DNA of 64,000 nt from Enterobacter sp. R4-368 (GCF_000410515.1 NC_021500.1:3224001-3288000), one strand, 5' to 3'. Shown: positions 41,198-57,362, counted from the stretch's first letter. The notes: generated by a model from the sequence alone, not told the origin. Numbers and translations are program-made.

Positions 41198-41368
41198 GTA
41201 CGCTTTCGAACCAGAACCTGGCTCATCAGTGATTTTATTTGTCATAATCATTGCTGAGACAGGCTCTGAAGAGGGCGTTAGTCCGAATCTCGCCAGAGCA
41301 TTTCGGTTTGGTTGCCTCGCTTATGCGGGGCAAAAATGTTTGTCTGAATTCTTGTGACAGGTTGGTTT

Positions 41369-41752
41369 ATGAGTGCGAATACCGAAGCTCAAGGGAGCGG
41401 GCGCGGCCTGGAAGCGATGAAGTGGGTTGTTGTTGCAGTACTGCTGCTCGTGGCTATCGTTGGCAACTATCTTTATCGTGACATGATGCTGCCGCTCCGC
41501 GCGCTGGCAGTTGTTATTCTGATTGCTGCAGCAGGTGGTGTCGCGCTGTTGACGACGAAGGGTAAAGCGACCGTTGCTTTTGCCCGTGAAGCGAGAACCG
41601 AAGTACGTAAAGTGATTTGGCCCACTCGTCAGGAAACATTGCACACCACATTGATCGTGGCTGCCGTAACTGCAGTCATGTCACTGATCCTGTGGGGACT
41701 GGATGGTATTCTGGTCCGCCTGGTTTCCTTTATCACTGGCCTGAGGTTCTGA
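41369..41752 (+). CDS. secE: Protein translocase subunit SecE
   Basis: Essential small subunit of the SecYEG channel. The 127 residues start [19 protein letters not shown], matching the E. coli start; an in-frame upstream ATG at 41354 is rejected because it adds five residues not found in the family. Three membrane helices are visible (about 19-36, 45-62, 93-115) with the conserved cytoplasmic [13 protein letters not shown]. nusG starts one base after the stop. Confidence 0.96.
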   Translation: MSANTEAQGSGRGLEAMKWVVVAVLLLVAIVGNYLYRDMMLPLRALAVVILIAAAGGVALLTTKGKATVAFAREARTEVRKVIWPTRQETLHTTLIVAAVTAVMSLILWGLDGILVRLVSFITGLRF

Positions 41753-41753
41753 G

Positions 41754-42299
41754 ATGTCTGAAGCTCCTAAAAAGCGCTGGTACGTCGTTCAGGCGTTTTC
41801 CGGTTTTGAAGGCCGCGTAGCAACTTCGCTGCGCGAGCATATCAAATTACACAATATGGAAGAGTTGTTTGGCGAAGTCATGGTGCCGACTGAAGAAGTG
41901 GTCGAAATCCGTGGTGGCCAGCGTCGCAAAAGCGAACGCAAATTCTTCCCGGGCTACGTCCTTGTCCAGATGGTGATGAATGACGCCAGCTGGCACCTGG
42001 TACGCAGCGTTCCGCGCGTAATGGGCTTCATCGGCGGCACGTCCGATCGTCCGGCGCCGATTAGCGATAAAGAAGTGGATGCGATCATGAACCGCCTGCA
42101 ACAGGTTGGTGATAAGCCGCGTCCGAAAACGCTGTTTGAACCGGGTGAAATGGTCCGCGTTAGCGACGGTCCGTTTGCCGACTTTAACGGTGTGGTTGAA
42201 GAGGTGGACTATGAGAAGTCTCGCCTTAAAGTGTCTGTTTCTATCTTCGGTCGTGCGACCCCGGTAGAACTGGATTTCAGCCAGGTCGAAAAAGCCTAA
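41754..42299 (+). CDS. nusG: Transcription termination/antitermination factor NusG
   Basis: Binds RNA polymerase through its NGN domain and links it to Rho or ribosomal protein S10 through its KOW domain. 181 residues: [23 protein letters not shown] at the N-terminus and the KOW segment [21 protein letters not shown] near 130-150. Paralogue of rfaH at 14870. Cotranscribed with secE and followed by a strong terminator. Confidence 0.97.
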   Translation: MSEAPKKRWYVVQAFSGFEGRVATSLREHIKLHNMEELFGEVMVPTEEVVEIRGGQRRKSERKFFPGYVLVQMVMNDASWHLVRSVPRVMGFIGGTSDRPAPISDKEVDAIMNRLQQVGDKPRPKTLFEPGEMVRVSDGPFADFNGVVEEVDYEKSRLKVSVSIFGRATPVELDFSQVEKA

Positions 42300-42325
42300 A
42301 TATTCGGCGATCAAACGTTGCACAG

Positions 42326-42356
42326 GGCGCGAAATTGACATACAATTTCGCGCCTT

Positions 42357-42358
<2 letters not shown>
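42326..42358 (+). terminator. secE-nusG terminator
   Basis: GGCGCGAAATTG (42326-42337), loop ACATA, CAATTTCGCGCC (42343-42354) and TTTT: a perfect 12-bp stem between nusG and rplK. Confidence 0.92.
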
Positions 42359-43577
<1,219 letters not shown>

Positions 43578-43585
43578 TATTCGCC

Positions 43586-43614
43586 TTTACGTGGGTGGTG
43601 GATTTGTCTACAAT
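43586..43614 (+). promoter_or_regulatory. rplJ (PL10) promoter
   Basis: TTTACG (43586-43591), a 17-bp gap and TACAAT (43609-43614), just after rplA, where E. coli has PL10. Confidence 0.5.
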
Positions 43615-43619
43615 CTTAC

Positions 43620-43870
43620 CCCCACGTTTTGCTAGCGTAAGTTAGCAAACAAACAGATTTGTTCGTTGGAGCCTGGCCTAATCCAGGCCTCCGTCGAAGA
43701 CCGCAGGTGTTTCGTAAGAAGCTTAATTCCCTGCGTAGACGGTGACAGAACCTAAAGATTATTTTTAAAGTACTCTTTGGCTTGTTTCTGCTCACCGTAT
43801 TAAGACGCTCTTTTCATTGAGAAGAGTGAAGTGAGTTCCAGGGCATGAGCCCTGGCAAACATCCAGGAGC
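43620..43870 (+). promoter_or_regulatory. L10 leader, autoregulatory mRNA site
   Basis: The 300-bp gap between rplA and rplJ holds no gene. Several stems are visible, for example GCCTGGCC-TAAT-CCAGGC (about 43672-43688) and CCAGGGC-ATGA-GCCCTGG (about 43838-43855) near the ribosome site. In E. coli the L10-(L7/L12) complex binds this leader and represses rplJL translation. Confidence 0.7.
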
Positions 43871-43877
43871 AAAGCTA

Positions 43878-44375
43878 ATGGCTTTAAATCTTCAAGACAA
43901 ACAAGCGATTGTTGCTGAAGTCAGCGAAGTAGCCAAAGGCGCGCTGTCTGCGGTTGTTGCGGATTCCCGTGGCGTTACCGTAGATAAAATGACCGAACTG
44001 CGTAAAGCAGGTCGCGAAGCCGGCGTTTACATGCGTGTTGTTCGCAACACCCTGCTGCGCCGTGTTGTTGAGGGTACTCAGTTTGAGTGCCTGAAAGACG
44101 CGTTCGTTGGTCCGACCCTGATTGCATACTCTATGGAACACCCGGGCGCTGCTGCTCGTCTGTTCAAAGAGTTCGCGAAAGCGAATGCAAAATTTGAGGT
44201 CAAAGCCGCTGCCTTTGAAGGTGAGTTGATCCCGGCGTCCCAGATCGATCGCCTGGCAACCCTGCCGACCTACGAAGAAGCAATTGCACGCCTGATGGCA
44301 ACCATGAAAGAAGCCTCTGCTGGCAAACTGGTTCGTACTCTGGCTGCTGTACGCGATGCGAAAGAAGCTGCTTAA
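43878..44375 (+). CDS. rplJ: Large ribosomal subunit protein L10
   Basis: 165 residues; anchors L7/L12 dimers on the ribosomal stalk and, with L7/L12, represses its own synthesis. The start [15 protein letters not shown] (43878) has GGAGC upstream; a longer in-frame ATG at 43845 lies in the regulated leader and is rejected. Confidence 0.97.
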   Translation: MALNLQDKQAIVAEVSEVAKGALSAVVADSRGVTVDKMTELRKAGREAGVYMRVVRNTLLRRVVEGTQFECLKDAFVGPTLIAYSMEHPGAAARLFKEFAKANAKFEVKAAAFEGELIPASQIDRLATLPTYEEAIARLMATMKEASAGKLVRTLAAVRDAKEAA

Positions 44376-44441
44376 TCGCAGTTTTCTTTATAAAGCATTT
44401 GCTTACGTATAAACTTATTCTGATATTCAGGAACAATTTAA

Positions 44442-44810
<369 letters not shown>

Positions 44811-44849
44811 GCCAACCCTTCCGGTTGCAGCCTGAGAAATTAGGCTGAT

Positions 44850-44880
44850 GGCTGGTGACTTTTTGGTCACCAGCCTTTTT
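44850..44880 (+). terminator. rplL-rpoB attenuator
   Basis: GGCTGGTGAC (44850-44859), loop TTTTTG, GTCACCAGCC (44866-44875) and TTTTT. In E. coli the equivalent attenuator lets only a fraction of polymerases into rpoBC. The 324-bp rplL-rpoB gap otherwise holds leader sequence only. Confidence 0.9.
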
Positions 44881-45134
44881 GCGCTGTAGAAGGTACCGGT
44901 AGCGTTTCACACTGTTTGACTGCCAGTAGCCTTTACAATGCTTGTTTCTATCGACGACTTAATATACTGCGACAGAAAATTCTTTCTGTGTAAATCGCAA
45001 TGAAATGATTTAAGCGTGATAGCAACAAGCATTGCGGGAAGTGCTCCACTTTCCGGTCTAAAAAAATAGTGTTGCATAAACTGTCCCTTTCGACGGACAG
45101 AGTGGGTCGACTTGTCAGCGAGCTGAGGAACCCT

Positions 45135-48100
45135 ATGGTTTACTCCTATACCGAGAAAAAACGTATTCGTAAGGATTTTGGTAAACGTCCACAAGTACTG
45201 GATGTCCCATATCTCCTTTCTATCCAGCTTGACTCGTTCCAGAAGTTTATCGAGCAAGATCCTGAAGGGCAGTACGGTCTGGAAGCGGCGTTCCGCTCCG
45301 TGTTCCCGATTAAGAGCTACAGCGGCAATTCGGAACTGCAATACGTCAGCTACCGTCTTGGCGAACCTGTTTTTGACGTTAAAGAATGTCAGATCCGTGG
45401 CGTAACGTATTCCGCTCCGCTGCGCGTAAAACTGCGTCTGGTGATCTACGAGCGCGAAGCGCCGGAAGGCACCGTTAAAGACATTAAAGAACAAGAAGTC
45501 TACATGGGCGAAATTCCGCTCATGACCGACAACGGTACCTTTGTTATCAACGGTACTGAGCGTGTTATCGTTTCTCAGCTGCACCGTAGTCCTGGCGTCT
45601 TCTTCGACAGCGATAAGGGTAAAACCCACTCATCTGGTAAGGTGCTTTATAACGCACGTATTATTCCTTACCGTGGGTCATGGCTGGACTTCGAGTTCGA
45701 CCCGAAAGATAACCTCTTCGTGCGTATCGACCGCCGCCGCAAACTGCCGGCGACCATTATTCTGCGCGCGCTGAACTACACCACTGAGCAGATTCTCGAT
45801 CTGTTCTTTGAAAAAGTTGTCTTTGAAATCCGCGACAACAAGTTGCAGATGGAACTGGTGCCGGAACGCCTGCGTGGCGAAACTGCATCCTTCGATATCG
45901 AAGCAAACGGCAAAATGTATGTTGAAAAAGGCCGCCGTATTACCGCGCGCCATATTCGTCAGCTGGAAAAAGACGAAATTCAACACATTGAAGTACCGGT
46001 TGAGTACATCGCAGGCAAAGTTGCAGCTAAAGACTACGTTGACGAATCCACTGGCGAGCTGATCTGCCCGGCAAACATGGAGCTGTCGCTCGATCTGCTG
46101 GCGAAGCTGAGCCAGTCTGGTCACAAACGTATCGAAACCCTGTTCACCAACGATCTGGACCACGGTCCGTACATCTCTGAGACCGTACGTGTCGACCCGA
46201 CCAACGATCGTCTGAGCGCGCTGGTAGAAATCTACCGCATGATGCGCCCTGGTGAGCCGCCGACTCGCGAAGCTGCGGAAAGCCTGTTCGAGAACCTGTT
46301 CTTCTCTGAAGACCGCTACGATCTCTCTGCGGTTGGTCGCATGAAGTTCAACCGTTCTCTGCTGCGCGACAGCATCGAAGGTTCCGGTATCCTGAGCAAA
46401 GAAGACATCATCGAAGTGATGAAAAAGCTCATCGGTATCCGTAACGGCATCGGTGAAGTGGATGATATCGACCACCTCGGCAACCGTCGTATCCGTTCCG
46501 TAGGCGAAATGGCGGAAAACCAATTCCGCGTTGGCCTGGTTCGTGTAGAACGTGCGGTGAAAGAGCGTCTGTCTCTGGGCGATCTGGATACCCTGATGCC
46601 GCAGGACATGATCAACGCGAAGCCTATCTCTGCAGCCGTTAAAGAGTTCTTCGGTTCCAGCCAGCTGTCACAGTTTATGGACCAGAACAACCCGCTGTCC
46701 GAGATTACGCACAAACGTCGTATCTCTGCACTCGGCCCAGGCGGTCTAACCCGTGAGCGCGCAGGCTTTGAAGTTCGAGACGTACACCCGACCCACTACG
46801 GTCGCGTATGTCCGATCGAAACGCCTGAAGGTCCGAACATCGGTCTGATCAACTCCTTGTCCGTGTACGCACAGACTAACGAATACGGCTTCCTGGAAAC
46901 GCCGTACCGTAAAGTGACCGACGGCGTTGTGACTGACGAGATCCATTACCTTTCTGCTATCGAAGAAGGTAACTACGTTATCGCTCAGGCGAACACCAAC
47001 CTGACGGAAGAAGGTCGTTTCGTAGACGATCTGGTAACCTGCCGCAGCAAAGGCGAATCCAGCCTCTTCAGCGCAGACCAGGTTGACTACATGGACGTTT
47101 CCACCCAACAGGTGGTTTCTGTCGGTGCGTCCCTGATCCCGTTCCTGGAACACGATGACGCCAACCGTGCATTGATGGGTGCGAACATGCAACGTCAGGC
47201 GGTTCCGACTCTGCGCGCTGACAAGCCGCTGGTTGGTACCGGTATGGAACGTGCTGTTGCTGTTGACTCCGGTGTAACCGCAGTTGCTAAACGTGGCGGT
47301 ACTGTTCAGTACGTGGATGCCTCTCGTATCGTTATCAAAGTTAACGAAGATGAGATGTACCCGGGCGAAGCAGGTATCGACATCTATAACCTGACCAAAT
47401 ACACCCGTTCTAACCAGAACACCTGCATCAACCAGATGCCGTGTGTTTATCTGGGTGAGCCAATTGAGCGCGGCGACGTGCTGGCAGACGGCCCGTCCAC
47501 CGACCTCGGTGAACTGGCGCTCGGCCAGAACATGCGCGTAGCGTTCATGCCGTGGAACGGTTACAACTTCGAAGACTCCATCCTCGTCTCCGAGCGTGTG
47601 GTTCAGGAAGATCGTTTCACCACGATTCACATCCAGGAACTGGCGTGTGTGTCTCGTGACACCAAGCTGGGGCCAGAAGAGATCACCGCAGACATCCCGA
47701 ACGTGGGTGAAGCCGCGCTCTCCAAACTGGATGAATCCGGTATCGTTTACATCGGTGCGGAAGTGACCGGCGGCGACATTCTGGTTGGTAAGGTAACGCC
47801 GAAAGGTGAAACCCAGCTGACGCCAGAAGAGAAACTGCTGCGCGCGATCTTCGGTGAGAAAGCGTCTGACGTTAAAGACTCTTCTTTGCGCGTACCGAAC
47901 GGTGTTTCCGGTACCGTTATCGACGTTCAGGTCTTTACCCGCGATGGCGTGGAAAAAGACAAACGTGCGCTGGAAATCGAAGAAATGCAGCTCAAACAGG
48001 CGAAGAAAGACCTGTCTGAAGAACTGCAGATCCTCGAAGCTGGCCTGTTTAGCCGTATCCACAGCGTGCTGGTTTCCGGCGGCGTTGAAGCTGACAAGCT

Positions 48101-49163
48101 CGACAAGCTGCCGCGCGACCGCTGGCTGGAACTCGGCCTGACCGACGAAGAGAAACAAAATCAGCTGGAACAGCTGGCTGAGCAGTATGACGAACTGAAA
48201 CACGAGTTCGAGAAAAAACTCGAAGCGAAACGCCGCAAAATCACTCAGGGCGACGATCTGGCACCGGGCGTGCTGAAAATCGTTAAGGTTTATCTGGCCG
48301 TTAAACGTCAGATCCAGCCTGGTGACAAAATGGCAGGTCGTCACGGTAACAAGGGTGTTATCTCCAAGATCAACCCGATCGAAGATATGCCATACGATGA
48401 AAACGGCACGCCGGTTGACATCGTACTGAACCCGCTGGGCGTACCGTCTCGTATGAACATCGGTCAGATCCTTGAAACTCACCTGGGTATGGCTGCGAAA
48501 GGTATCGGCGACAAGATCAACGCCATGCTGAAACAGCAGCAAGAAGTCGCGAAACTGCGCGAATTCATCCAGCGTGCATACGATCTGGGCGCTGACGTTC
48601 GTCAGAAAGTCGACCTGAGCACCTTCAGCGATGAGGAAGTTCTGCGTCTGGCAGAAAACCTGCGCAAAGGTATGCCGATCGCAACGCCGGTCTTCGACGG
48701 TGCGAAAGAGTCTGAAATCAAGGAACTGTTACAGCTGGGTGGCCTGCCGACTTCCGGTCAGATCACACTGTTCGACGGTCGTACCGGTGAGCAATTCGAG
48801 CGCCAGGTTACCGTTGGCTACATGTACATGCTGAAACTGAACCACCTGGTTGATGACAAGATGCATGCGCGTTCTACCGGTTCTTACAGCCTGGTTACTC
48901 AGCAGCCGCTGGGTGGTAAGGCGCAGTTCGGTGGTCAGCGCTTCGGGGAGATGGAAGTGTGGGCGCTGGAAGCATACGGCGCGGCATACACCCTGCAGGA
49001 AATGCTCACCGTTAAGTCTGATGACGTGAACGGTCGTACCAAGATGTATAAAAACATCGTGGACGGCAACCATCAGATGGAACCGGGTATGCCTGAGTCC
49101 TTCAACGTACTGTTGAAAGAGATTCGTTCGCTGGGTATCAACATCGAGCTGGAAGACGAGTAA
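45135..49163 (+). CDS. rpoB: RNA polymerase beta subunit
   Basis: 1342 residues as in E. coli. The start [16 protein letters not shown] (45135) follows GCTGAGGA; an upstream in-frame start at 45069 is rejected. The rifampicin pocket [21 protein letters not shown]...[10 protein letters not shown] is wild type at the positions equivalent to D516, H526 and S531, so no resistance substitution is seen. The C-terminus carries the [12 protein letters not shown] catalytic loop. rpoC follows after a 76-bp gap. Confidence 0.98.
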   Translation: MVYSYTEKKRIRKDFGKRPQVLDVPYLLSIQLDSFQKFIEQDPEGQYGLEAAFRSVFPIKSYSGNSELQYVSYRLGEPVFDVKECQIRGVTYSAPLRVKLRLVIYEREAPEGTVKDIKEQEVYMGEIPLMTDNGTFVINGTERVIVSQLHRSPGVFFDSDKGKTHSSGKVLYNARIIPYRGSWLDFEFDPKDNLFVRIDRRRKLPATIILRALNYTTEQILDLFFEKVVFEIRDNKLQMELVPERLRGETASFDIEANGKMYVEKGRRITARHIRQLEKDEIQHIEVPVEYIAGKVAAKDYVDESTGELICPANMELSLDLLAKLSQSGHKRIETLFTNDLDHGPYISETVRVDPTNDRLSALVEIYRMMRPGEPPTREAAESLFENLFFSEDRYDLSAVGRMKFNRSLLRDSIEGSGILSKEDIIEVMKKLIGIRNGIGEVDDIDHLGNRRIRSVGEMAENQFRVGLVRVERAVKERLSLGDLDTLMPQDMINAKPISAAVKEFFGSSQLSQFMDQNNPLSEITHKRRISALGPGGLTRERAGFEVRDVHPTHYGRVCPIETPEGPNIGLINSLSVYAQTNEYGFLETPYRKVTDGVVTDEIHYLSAIEEGNYVIAQANTNLTEEGRFVDDLVTCRSKGESSLFSADQVDYMDVSTQQVVSVGASLIPFLEHDDANRALMGANMQRQAVPTLRADKPLVGTGMERAVAVDSGVTAVAKRGGTVQYVDASRIVIKVNEDEMYPGEAGIDIYNLTKYTRSNQNTCINQMPCVYLGEPIERGDVLADGPSTDLGELALGQNMRVAFMPWNGYNFEDSILVSERVVQEDRFTTIHIQELACVSRDTKLGPEEITADIPNVGEAALSKLDESGIVYIGAEVTGGDILVGKVTPKGETQLTPEEKLLRAIFGEKASDVKDSSLRVPNGVSGTVIDVQVFTRDGVEKDKRALEIEEMQLKQAKKDLSEELQILEAGLFSRIHSVLVSGGVEADKLDKLPRDRWLELGLTDEEKQNQLEQLAEQYDELKHEFEKKLEAKRRKITQGDDLAPGVLKIVKVYLAVKRQIQPGDKMAGRHGNKGVISKINPIEDMPYDENGTPVDIVLNPLGVPSRMNIGQILETHLGMAAKGIGDKINAMLKQQQEVAKLREFIQRAYDLGADVRQKVDLSTFSDEEVLRLAENLRKGMPIATPVFDGAKESEIKELLQLGGLPTSGQITLFDGRTGEQFERQVTVGYMYMLKLNHLVDDKMHARSTGSYSLVTQQPLGGKAQFGGQRFGEMEVWALEAYGAAYTLQEMLTVKSDDVNGRTKMYKNIVDGNHQMEPGMPESFNVLLKEIRSLGINIELEDE

Positions 49164-49182
49164 CTCTCGCTCAAACAGGTCA

Positions 49183-49210
49183 CTGGTGCCGGGTTAATCC
49201 CCGGCACCAG
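49183..49210 (+). promoter_or_regulatory. Hairpin in the rpoB-rpoC gap
   Basis: CTGGTGCCGG (49183-49192) pairs with CCGGCACCAG (49201-49210). No T run follows, so it is more likely an mRNA processing or stability structure than a terminator. Confidence 0.55.
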
Positions 49211-49239
49211 ATTGTGCTAACTCCGACGGGAGCAAATCC

Positions 49240-53463
<4,224 letters not shown>

Positions 53464-53481
53464 TCGTTTCGCGTAATAAAA

Positions 53482-53506
53482 AACCCGCTTCGGCGGGTTT
53501 TTTTTC
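53482..53506 (+). terminator. rpoBC terminator
   Basis: AACCCGC-TTCG-GCGGGTT followed by a run of T. Confidence 0.95.
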
Positions 53507-53648
53507 GTCTGAAATCCGCGGCTTAAGACCGCGATCGCGTAGCAGGACGGGTTGTATAGGCGCCGGACAGCGGCATTTCTCTGCACCATCCCGAATGACA
53601 TGTTGTGCAATTACATGGGGAAAACACGTCACGACTTTTCGCTGCGCG

Positions 53649-53672
53649 AAAAAAAGCCCGCCAGAGCGGGCA
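53649..53672 (-). terminator. Terminator of the PTS IIB-IIA operon
   Basis: On the minus strand GCCCGC (53671-53666) pairs with GCGGGC (53661-53656) and is followed by a T run (the A run at 53649-53655), 25 bp past the IIA stop. Confidence 0.88.
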
Positions 53673-53696
53673 TAGTAGTCGAAGGGAAACGATGTC

Positions 53697-54014
53697 TTAA
53701 TCTCGCGGCGGCAGGCGGCGGTAAAGCTCGATCATATCGGTCGCCAGATCCTGAATCACCATTGCGTTCATCAGGTGATCCTGCGAATGAACGGTGATCA
53801 AATTCACCGGCAGCTTACCGGTGCCTTCATCGAGCCCGATAAGCTGGGTTTGAATTTTATGCGCGGCTTTCACGAATTCGCGCGACTCTTCCATCGCTTT
53901 TTCTGCTTCAGCAAAATCGCCTTTACGCGCCATTTGTAACGCGGTTAATGCCTGGCTACGCGCCGCGCCCGCGTTAACCAACAACTCCATAATGATGGTT
54001 TCTAAATCTTCCAC
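53697..54014 (-). CDS. PTS lactose/cellobiose-family IIA component
   Basis: A 105-residue phosphocarrier of the lactose/N,N'-diacetylchitobiose PTS family; takes phosphate from HPr on the histidine of VHSQDHLMNAM (near 75) and passes it to IIB. I choose GTG 54014 (MEDLETIIMELLVNAGAARS), which has GGAG 7 bases upstream and gives the usual length; longer in-frame starts run into the IIB gene. It begins 4 bp after IIB. No IIC transporter gene is adjacent. The sugar is not known. Confidence 0.88.
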   Translation of the reverse strand: MEDLETIIMELLVNAGAARSQALTALQMARKGDFAEAEKAMEESREFVKAAHKIQTQLIGLDEGTGKLPVNLITVHSQDHLMNAMVIQDLATDMIELYRRLPPRD

Positions 54015-54018
54015 GCAT

Positions 54019-54324
54019 TCACTCCAGTAGCTTAAGGGCTTTTTCCAGAACGACATCGCCTTTCATCATGCCGTAATCCATCATATCGATCACCGCCACT
54101 TTCTTGCCCAGCGGTTCCGCCTGCGCCTGCAATTTTGCCTGCTCGTATTTCACCTGCGGCCCCAGCAACACGATATCCGCTGTTGCAATTTCATCTTTAA
54201 ATTCCGCAACAGGAACCGCTTTGATAGTGACCTCGACGCCTTTTTTCTGCGCCGCGTCTTTCATGCGTTGCACCAACATGCTGGTGGACATACCCGCTGC
54301 ACAGCATAAAACGATGTTTTTCAT
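54019..54324 (-). CDS. PTS lactose/cellobiose-family IIB component
   Basis: A 101-residue cytoplasmic phosphotransfer domain with the active cysteine in the N-terminal loop IVLCCAAGMSTSML (Cys7 or Cys8) typical of cellobiose/chitobiose IIB proteins. First gene of a two-gene operon with IIA. Without a nearby IIC it must either pair with a permease encoded elsewhere or act in regulation. Control region upstream shows CRP and LacI-type sites. Confidence 0.88.
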   Translation of the reverse strand: MKNIVLCCAAGMSTSMLVQRMKDAAQKKGVEVTIKAVPVAEFKDEIATADIVLLGPQVKYEQAKLQAQAEPLGKKVAVIDMMDYGMMKGDVVLEKALKLLE

Positions 54325-54354
54325 AGTCAGCCTCGGTGTTGATGGGATAGGTGA

Positions 54355-54416
54355 TAATTATCCCGCGCTGTTGGGTTCAACAACCGCTTTACCGCGATTG
54401 TGTGTAGGGCATCACA
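54355..54416 (-). promoter_or_regulatory. Promoter and CRP site of the PTS IIB-IIA operon
   Basis: On the minus strand TTGTTG (54383-54378), a 17-bp gap and TAATTA (54360-54355) form a promoter with a start near 54347. A CRP-like site TGTGTAGGGCATCACA (54401-54416) is centred at about -61.5, the class I position. Further upstream AACCGGTT (54438-54445) within GAAACCGGTTGC resembles an operator of a LacI-family repressor. Confidence 0.55.
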
Positions 54417-54469
54417 AAGAATCCCTGCATAACATGAAACCGGTTGCAACCTTGCGACGCGCCGCCTGG

Positions 54470-55999
54470 CTATGGGTGATTCACCAGTAGAATTCGGTTC
54501 TTACCTTGCTGCTTCGCTTTATAAAGCGCTTCATCCACACGGCCGACCAGCTGGTTCAGCGGTTCCATGTTCCACTCACCCAAACCAGCGCTAAACGTGA
54601 CCGACAGCTCTTTCTCGCGCCATGTACGGTTCTCCACTTTCACCCGCCACTGCTCCAGTAGCGCCTGCGCGTTATCGATATGCGCATGTGGGAAAATCAC
54701 CGCGAACTCTTCGCCACCGTAGCGATAGAGCGAAATCCCCTGCGGCTGCAAGATCTGAATGCCTTCGCGCGCCACGTTGCGCAGCACGATGTCGCCATTC
54801 AAATGTCCCCAGGTGTCGTTAATGGATTTGAAATTATCGATATCCACCAGCGCCAGAGCAAACGGCTGATGATCGTTCATCAGCGCGGCAATATCGGCAT
54901 CAAAGGCGCGGCGATTTTTACAATTGGTCAGCGCATCCATGGTCGCCTGCCGCACCCACGTTTGTTCCCGCTCTTTACTGCTTTCAATCGCTTTACTCAA
55001 CATCGCTTCGAGCCGTGGGGCGCGGGTTACATCACCGGTTTTTATCGCATCGATTATGTTGAGCAGCACCGTGCGCGAGCTGTGGCGTAAATAGAGGCCA
55101 AACAGAATGATAAACACTGCCGCCGTGGTGAATCCCCAACCGACAAGCTGAAGCTGATGGTGAACGCGTTTATCCAGTGTGCTGGCGGATACTTTATAGA
55201 TCACAAACCATTCCGGGTTGGTGAAGGCGTAGTAGTAATACCAGCACGCATTTTTTTCATCGAAAAGCGCGCCTTCAGCACTGGTCATCGCTGCGAGTAT
55301 TGTCGGGCTGACGAGTGTTTTGAATAACGCGCCAGTGTCCGGGTGTAGCATCGCTTTGCCTTCGCCGTCGATAACGAAGAATTCGCCAGGCATCGGGGGT
55401 TGCATGGTGCGCAGGGTGAAACCCATTGAGGCCAGATCAAGGTGAAAAGCCAGCGTCCCTTTTAATTTACCGTCCGGCGCTATCACCGGTTTATAAATGC
55501 TCACTATCGGGTTATGGGTAAAAAAATCCATGTAGCTGCGGGTATAGTGATTAAACATGCTGGCTTCCGCCTGGTGCATAAACCACGGACGCGTACTGGC
55601 ATTGAAATTTTCACCGCTGCCCATAACCTGTGGCGCGCGCAGGTAAACGCCGCGCGAGTCGGCGAGAGAGATCGACGATACCGAGGGCATCAGCGCCAGC
55701 AACTGCATCAGCAATTTCAGTCCCTTGTCCCGATCGCCGTTCACGGTGACGTCTAACTGATCGTCATGGGCGAAGAATGCGGCGGCGCGATTGAGAACAT
55801 AGTCGTTTTCACGCAGCATCGACTGGGTGTAATTCACCGCCAGGTTATGCGCGAAATTGCGATTCACATCGTGGTACTCCTCCAGCGTCTCTTTACGCAT
55901 ACCGGCGATAATCATGAGCGCGATTATCACAAAACTGAGGAGGATCCCGGCAAGGCTCACCAGAATTGGTCTTGTAAATGAAAGTTGTTTGCTATGCAT
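54470..55999 (-). CDS. Membrane-bound diguanylate cyclase with periplasmic sensor
   Basis: A 509-residue protein predicted to make the second messenger c-di-GMP. Layout: membrane helix (about 8-30), a periplasmic dCache-like sensor region (about 31-275), a second helix (about 276-298), then a GGDEF domain with the magnesium site LVDIDNFKSINDTWGH and GGEEF at 428-432. The product-inhibition RxxD motif five residues before GGEEF is not present (the segment reads QPQGISLYRY). I choose ATG 55999, which has AAGGA 7 bases upstream; the ATG six codons earlier lacks a ribosome site. The ligand is unknown. Confidence 0.9.
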   Translation of the reverse strand: MHSKQLSFTRPILVSLAGILLSFVIIALMIIAGMRKETLEEYHDVNRNFAHNLAVNYTQSMLRENDYVLNRAAAFFAHDDQLDVTVNGDRDKGLKLLMQLLALMPSVSSISLADSRGVYLRAPQVMGSGENFNASTRPWFMHQAEASMFNHYTRSYMDFFTHNPIVSIYKPVIAPDGKLKGTLAFHLDLASMGFTLRTMQPPMPGEFFVIDGEGKAMLHPDTGALFKTLVSPTILAAMTSAEGALFDEKNACWYYYYAFTNPEWFVIYKVSASTLDKRVHHQLQLVGWGFTTAAVFIILFGLYLRHSSRTVLLNIIDAIKTGDVTRAPRLEAMLSKAIESSKEREQTWVRQATMDALTNCKNRRAFDADIAALMNDHQPFALALVDIDNFKSINDTWGHLNGDIVLRNVAREGIQILQPQGISLYRYGGEEFAVIFPHAHIDNAQALLEQWRVKVENRTWREKELSVTFSAGLGEWNMEPLNQLVGRVDEALYKAKQQGKNRILLVNHP

Positions 56000-56150
56000 T
56001 TTCTTATCCTTGAACATGCAAAAGAGGAACAGATATCAGTATAGGGGCTGCGCAAAAGATAGCGTACCTGATGTGAGTAAGGCGGAGCGGAAGAGAGGAA
56101 GAGCGCCCGCTCCGGTCAGTCTCATAACCTGACAGCGCAAGCATGAAGGT

Positions 56151-56186
56151 TCGGGCGACAAGCCACCATCGCCCGATTTTGCTTTT
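56151..56186 (+). terminator. Plus-strand terminator-like hairpin in an intergenic gap
   Basis: TCGGGCGA (56151-56158) pairs with TCGCCCGA (56169-56176), followed by TTTTGCTTTT. Both flanking genes are on the minus strand, so no annotated gene needs a plus-strand terminator here. It may end a small RNA (see findings) or serve as a 3' hairpin of the thi mRNA read from the other strand. Confidence 0.55.
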
Positions 56187-56207
56187 ACGTAGCAGGCCGG
56201 GAAAGTA

Positions 56208-57362
56208 TTAACCCGTTATCTGCGCGTTGCGGCTTTTTTGCGGCGCACGTCCCAGCCAGCTATCCCAGTCTTTCCACACCGGTTGCAGCCCACGGGCGAT
56301 CAGCGCATCGGCAACGTCCTGCGGGCGGCGCTCATCATGGGGCGAAAATTGCTCCAGCTCCGGGTGATTGTCGGCATAGCCGCCCGGCTGCGTTTTGGAA
56401 AACGCGCTTACGTTATTAATCGCCAGCGGAATAACATGATCGCGAAAGTGCGGTGATTCGCGCGTGGATAGCGACAACTCCGTGTCCGGTGCCAGCAGGC
56501 GAAACGCGCAAATGGTTTGCACCAGTTGCCGCTCATCCATCACTGACGCAGGCTCCACGCCGCCCGCGCAAGGGCGCAGGCGGGGGAAGGAGATGGAATA
56601 ACGACTTTTCCAGTAGCGCTGTTGTAGCCACAGCAAATGTTCGGCAACCATATAGCAATCCACTCGCCAACTGTCGGACAGGCCCATTAACGCACCGAGG
56701 CCAATCTTGTCGATACCCGCGCGGCCCAGCCTGTCCGGCGTCTCCAGCCGCCAGAAGAAGTCCTGTTTTTTACCGCGCAGATGGTGACGTGCATACTGGC
56801 TTTCGTGGTACGTCTCCTGGTAGACCATTACGCCATCAAGACCAAGGGTTTTCAGCTCGGTGTACTCCGGCTCGGAAAGCGGCTGCACTTCCATTTGCAA
56901 CGAGGCGAACTGGCGGCGGATCGCCGGCATATGGCGGCGAAAGTAGTCCATCCCGACTTTGCCCTGATGCTCACCGGTGACCAGCAACAGATGCTCAAAC
57001 CCCAGTTCGCGTATGGCCGCGCATTCCCGCGCAATCTCCTGCTCATCCAGCGTTTTGCGCTTCAGGTGATTGCTCATCGAAAACCCGCAATAGGTGCAGT
57101 CATTGGCGCAAAGGTTAGAGAGATAAAGCGGAACATAAAAACTGACGGTGTTGCCAAAACGCTGGCGCGTGAGCCGCTGTGCTTGCTGTGCCATCGGTTC
57201 AAGAAAACCGGCGGCGGCGGGGGAGAGCAGCGCCATCATATCGTCGCGCGTCAGTTGCCGGGCATTGAGTGCGCGTTCAACATCGGCGGCGGTTTTGCTG
57301 TGGATGCGCAGGCGGATATCGTCCCAGTCCAGTTGCCTCCAGCGGTCGGTGAAGGTGCTCAT
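56208..57362 (-). CDS. thiH: 2-iminoacetate synthase ThiH
   Basis: Radical SAM tyrosine lyase that makes 2-iminoacetate (dehydroglycine) from tyrosine for the thiazole ring of thiamine; forms a complex with ThiG. The 384 residues hold the cluster motif [10 protein letters not shown] (CxxxCxxC, near 85-94). Last gene of thiCEFSGH; its start overlaps the thiG stop by 4 bp. The C-terminus is slightly longer than in E. coli. Confidence 0.97.
   Translation of the reverse strand: MSTFTDRWRQLDWDDIRLRIHSKTAADVERALNARQLTRDDMMALLSPAAAGFLEPMAQQAQRLTRQRFGNTVSFYVPLYLSNLCANDCTYCGFSMSNHLKRKTLDEQEIARECAAIRELGFEHLLLVTGEHQGKVGMDYFRRHMPAIRRQFASLQMEVQPLSEPEYTELKTLGLDGVMVYQETYHESQYARHHLRGKKQDFFWRLETPDRLGRAGIDKIGLGALMGLSDSWRVDCYMVAEHLLWLQQRYWKSRYSISFPRLRPCAGGVEPASVMDERQLVQTICAFRLLAPDTELSLSTRESPHFRDHVIPLAINNVSAFSKTQPGGYADNHPELEQFSPHDERRPQDVADALIARGLQPVWKDWDSWLGRAPQKSRNAQITG

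Noticed and set aside
46746..48542. 598-codon minus-strand open frame inside rpoB
   Set aside because: It is antisense to a highly expressed essential gene; such long open frames arise from the strong codon bias of rpoB. The product has no recognisable domain and there is no ribosome site.
45135..49163. Rifampicin-resistance substitutions in RpoB
   Set aside because: The resistance-determining region is identical to the sensitive E. coli sequence as far as I can recall it.
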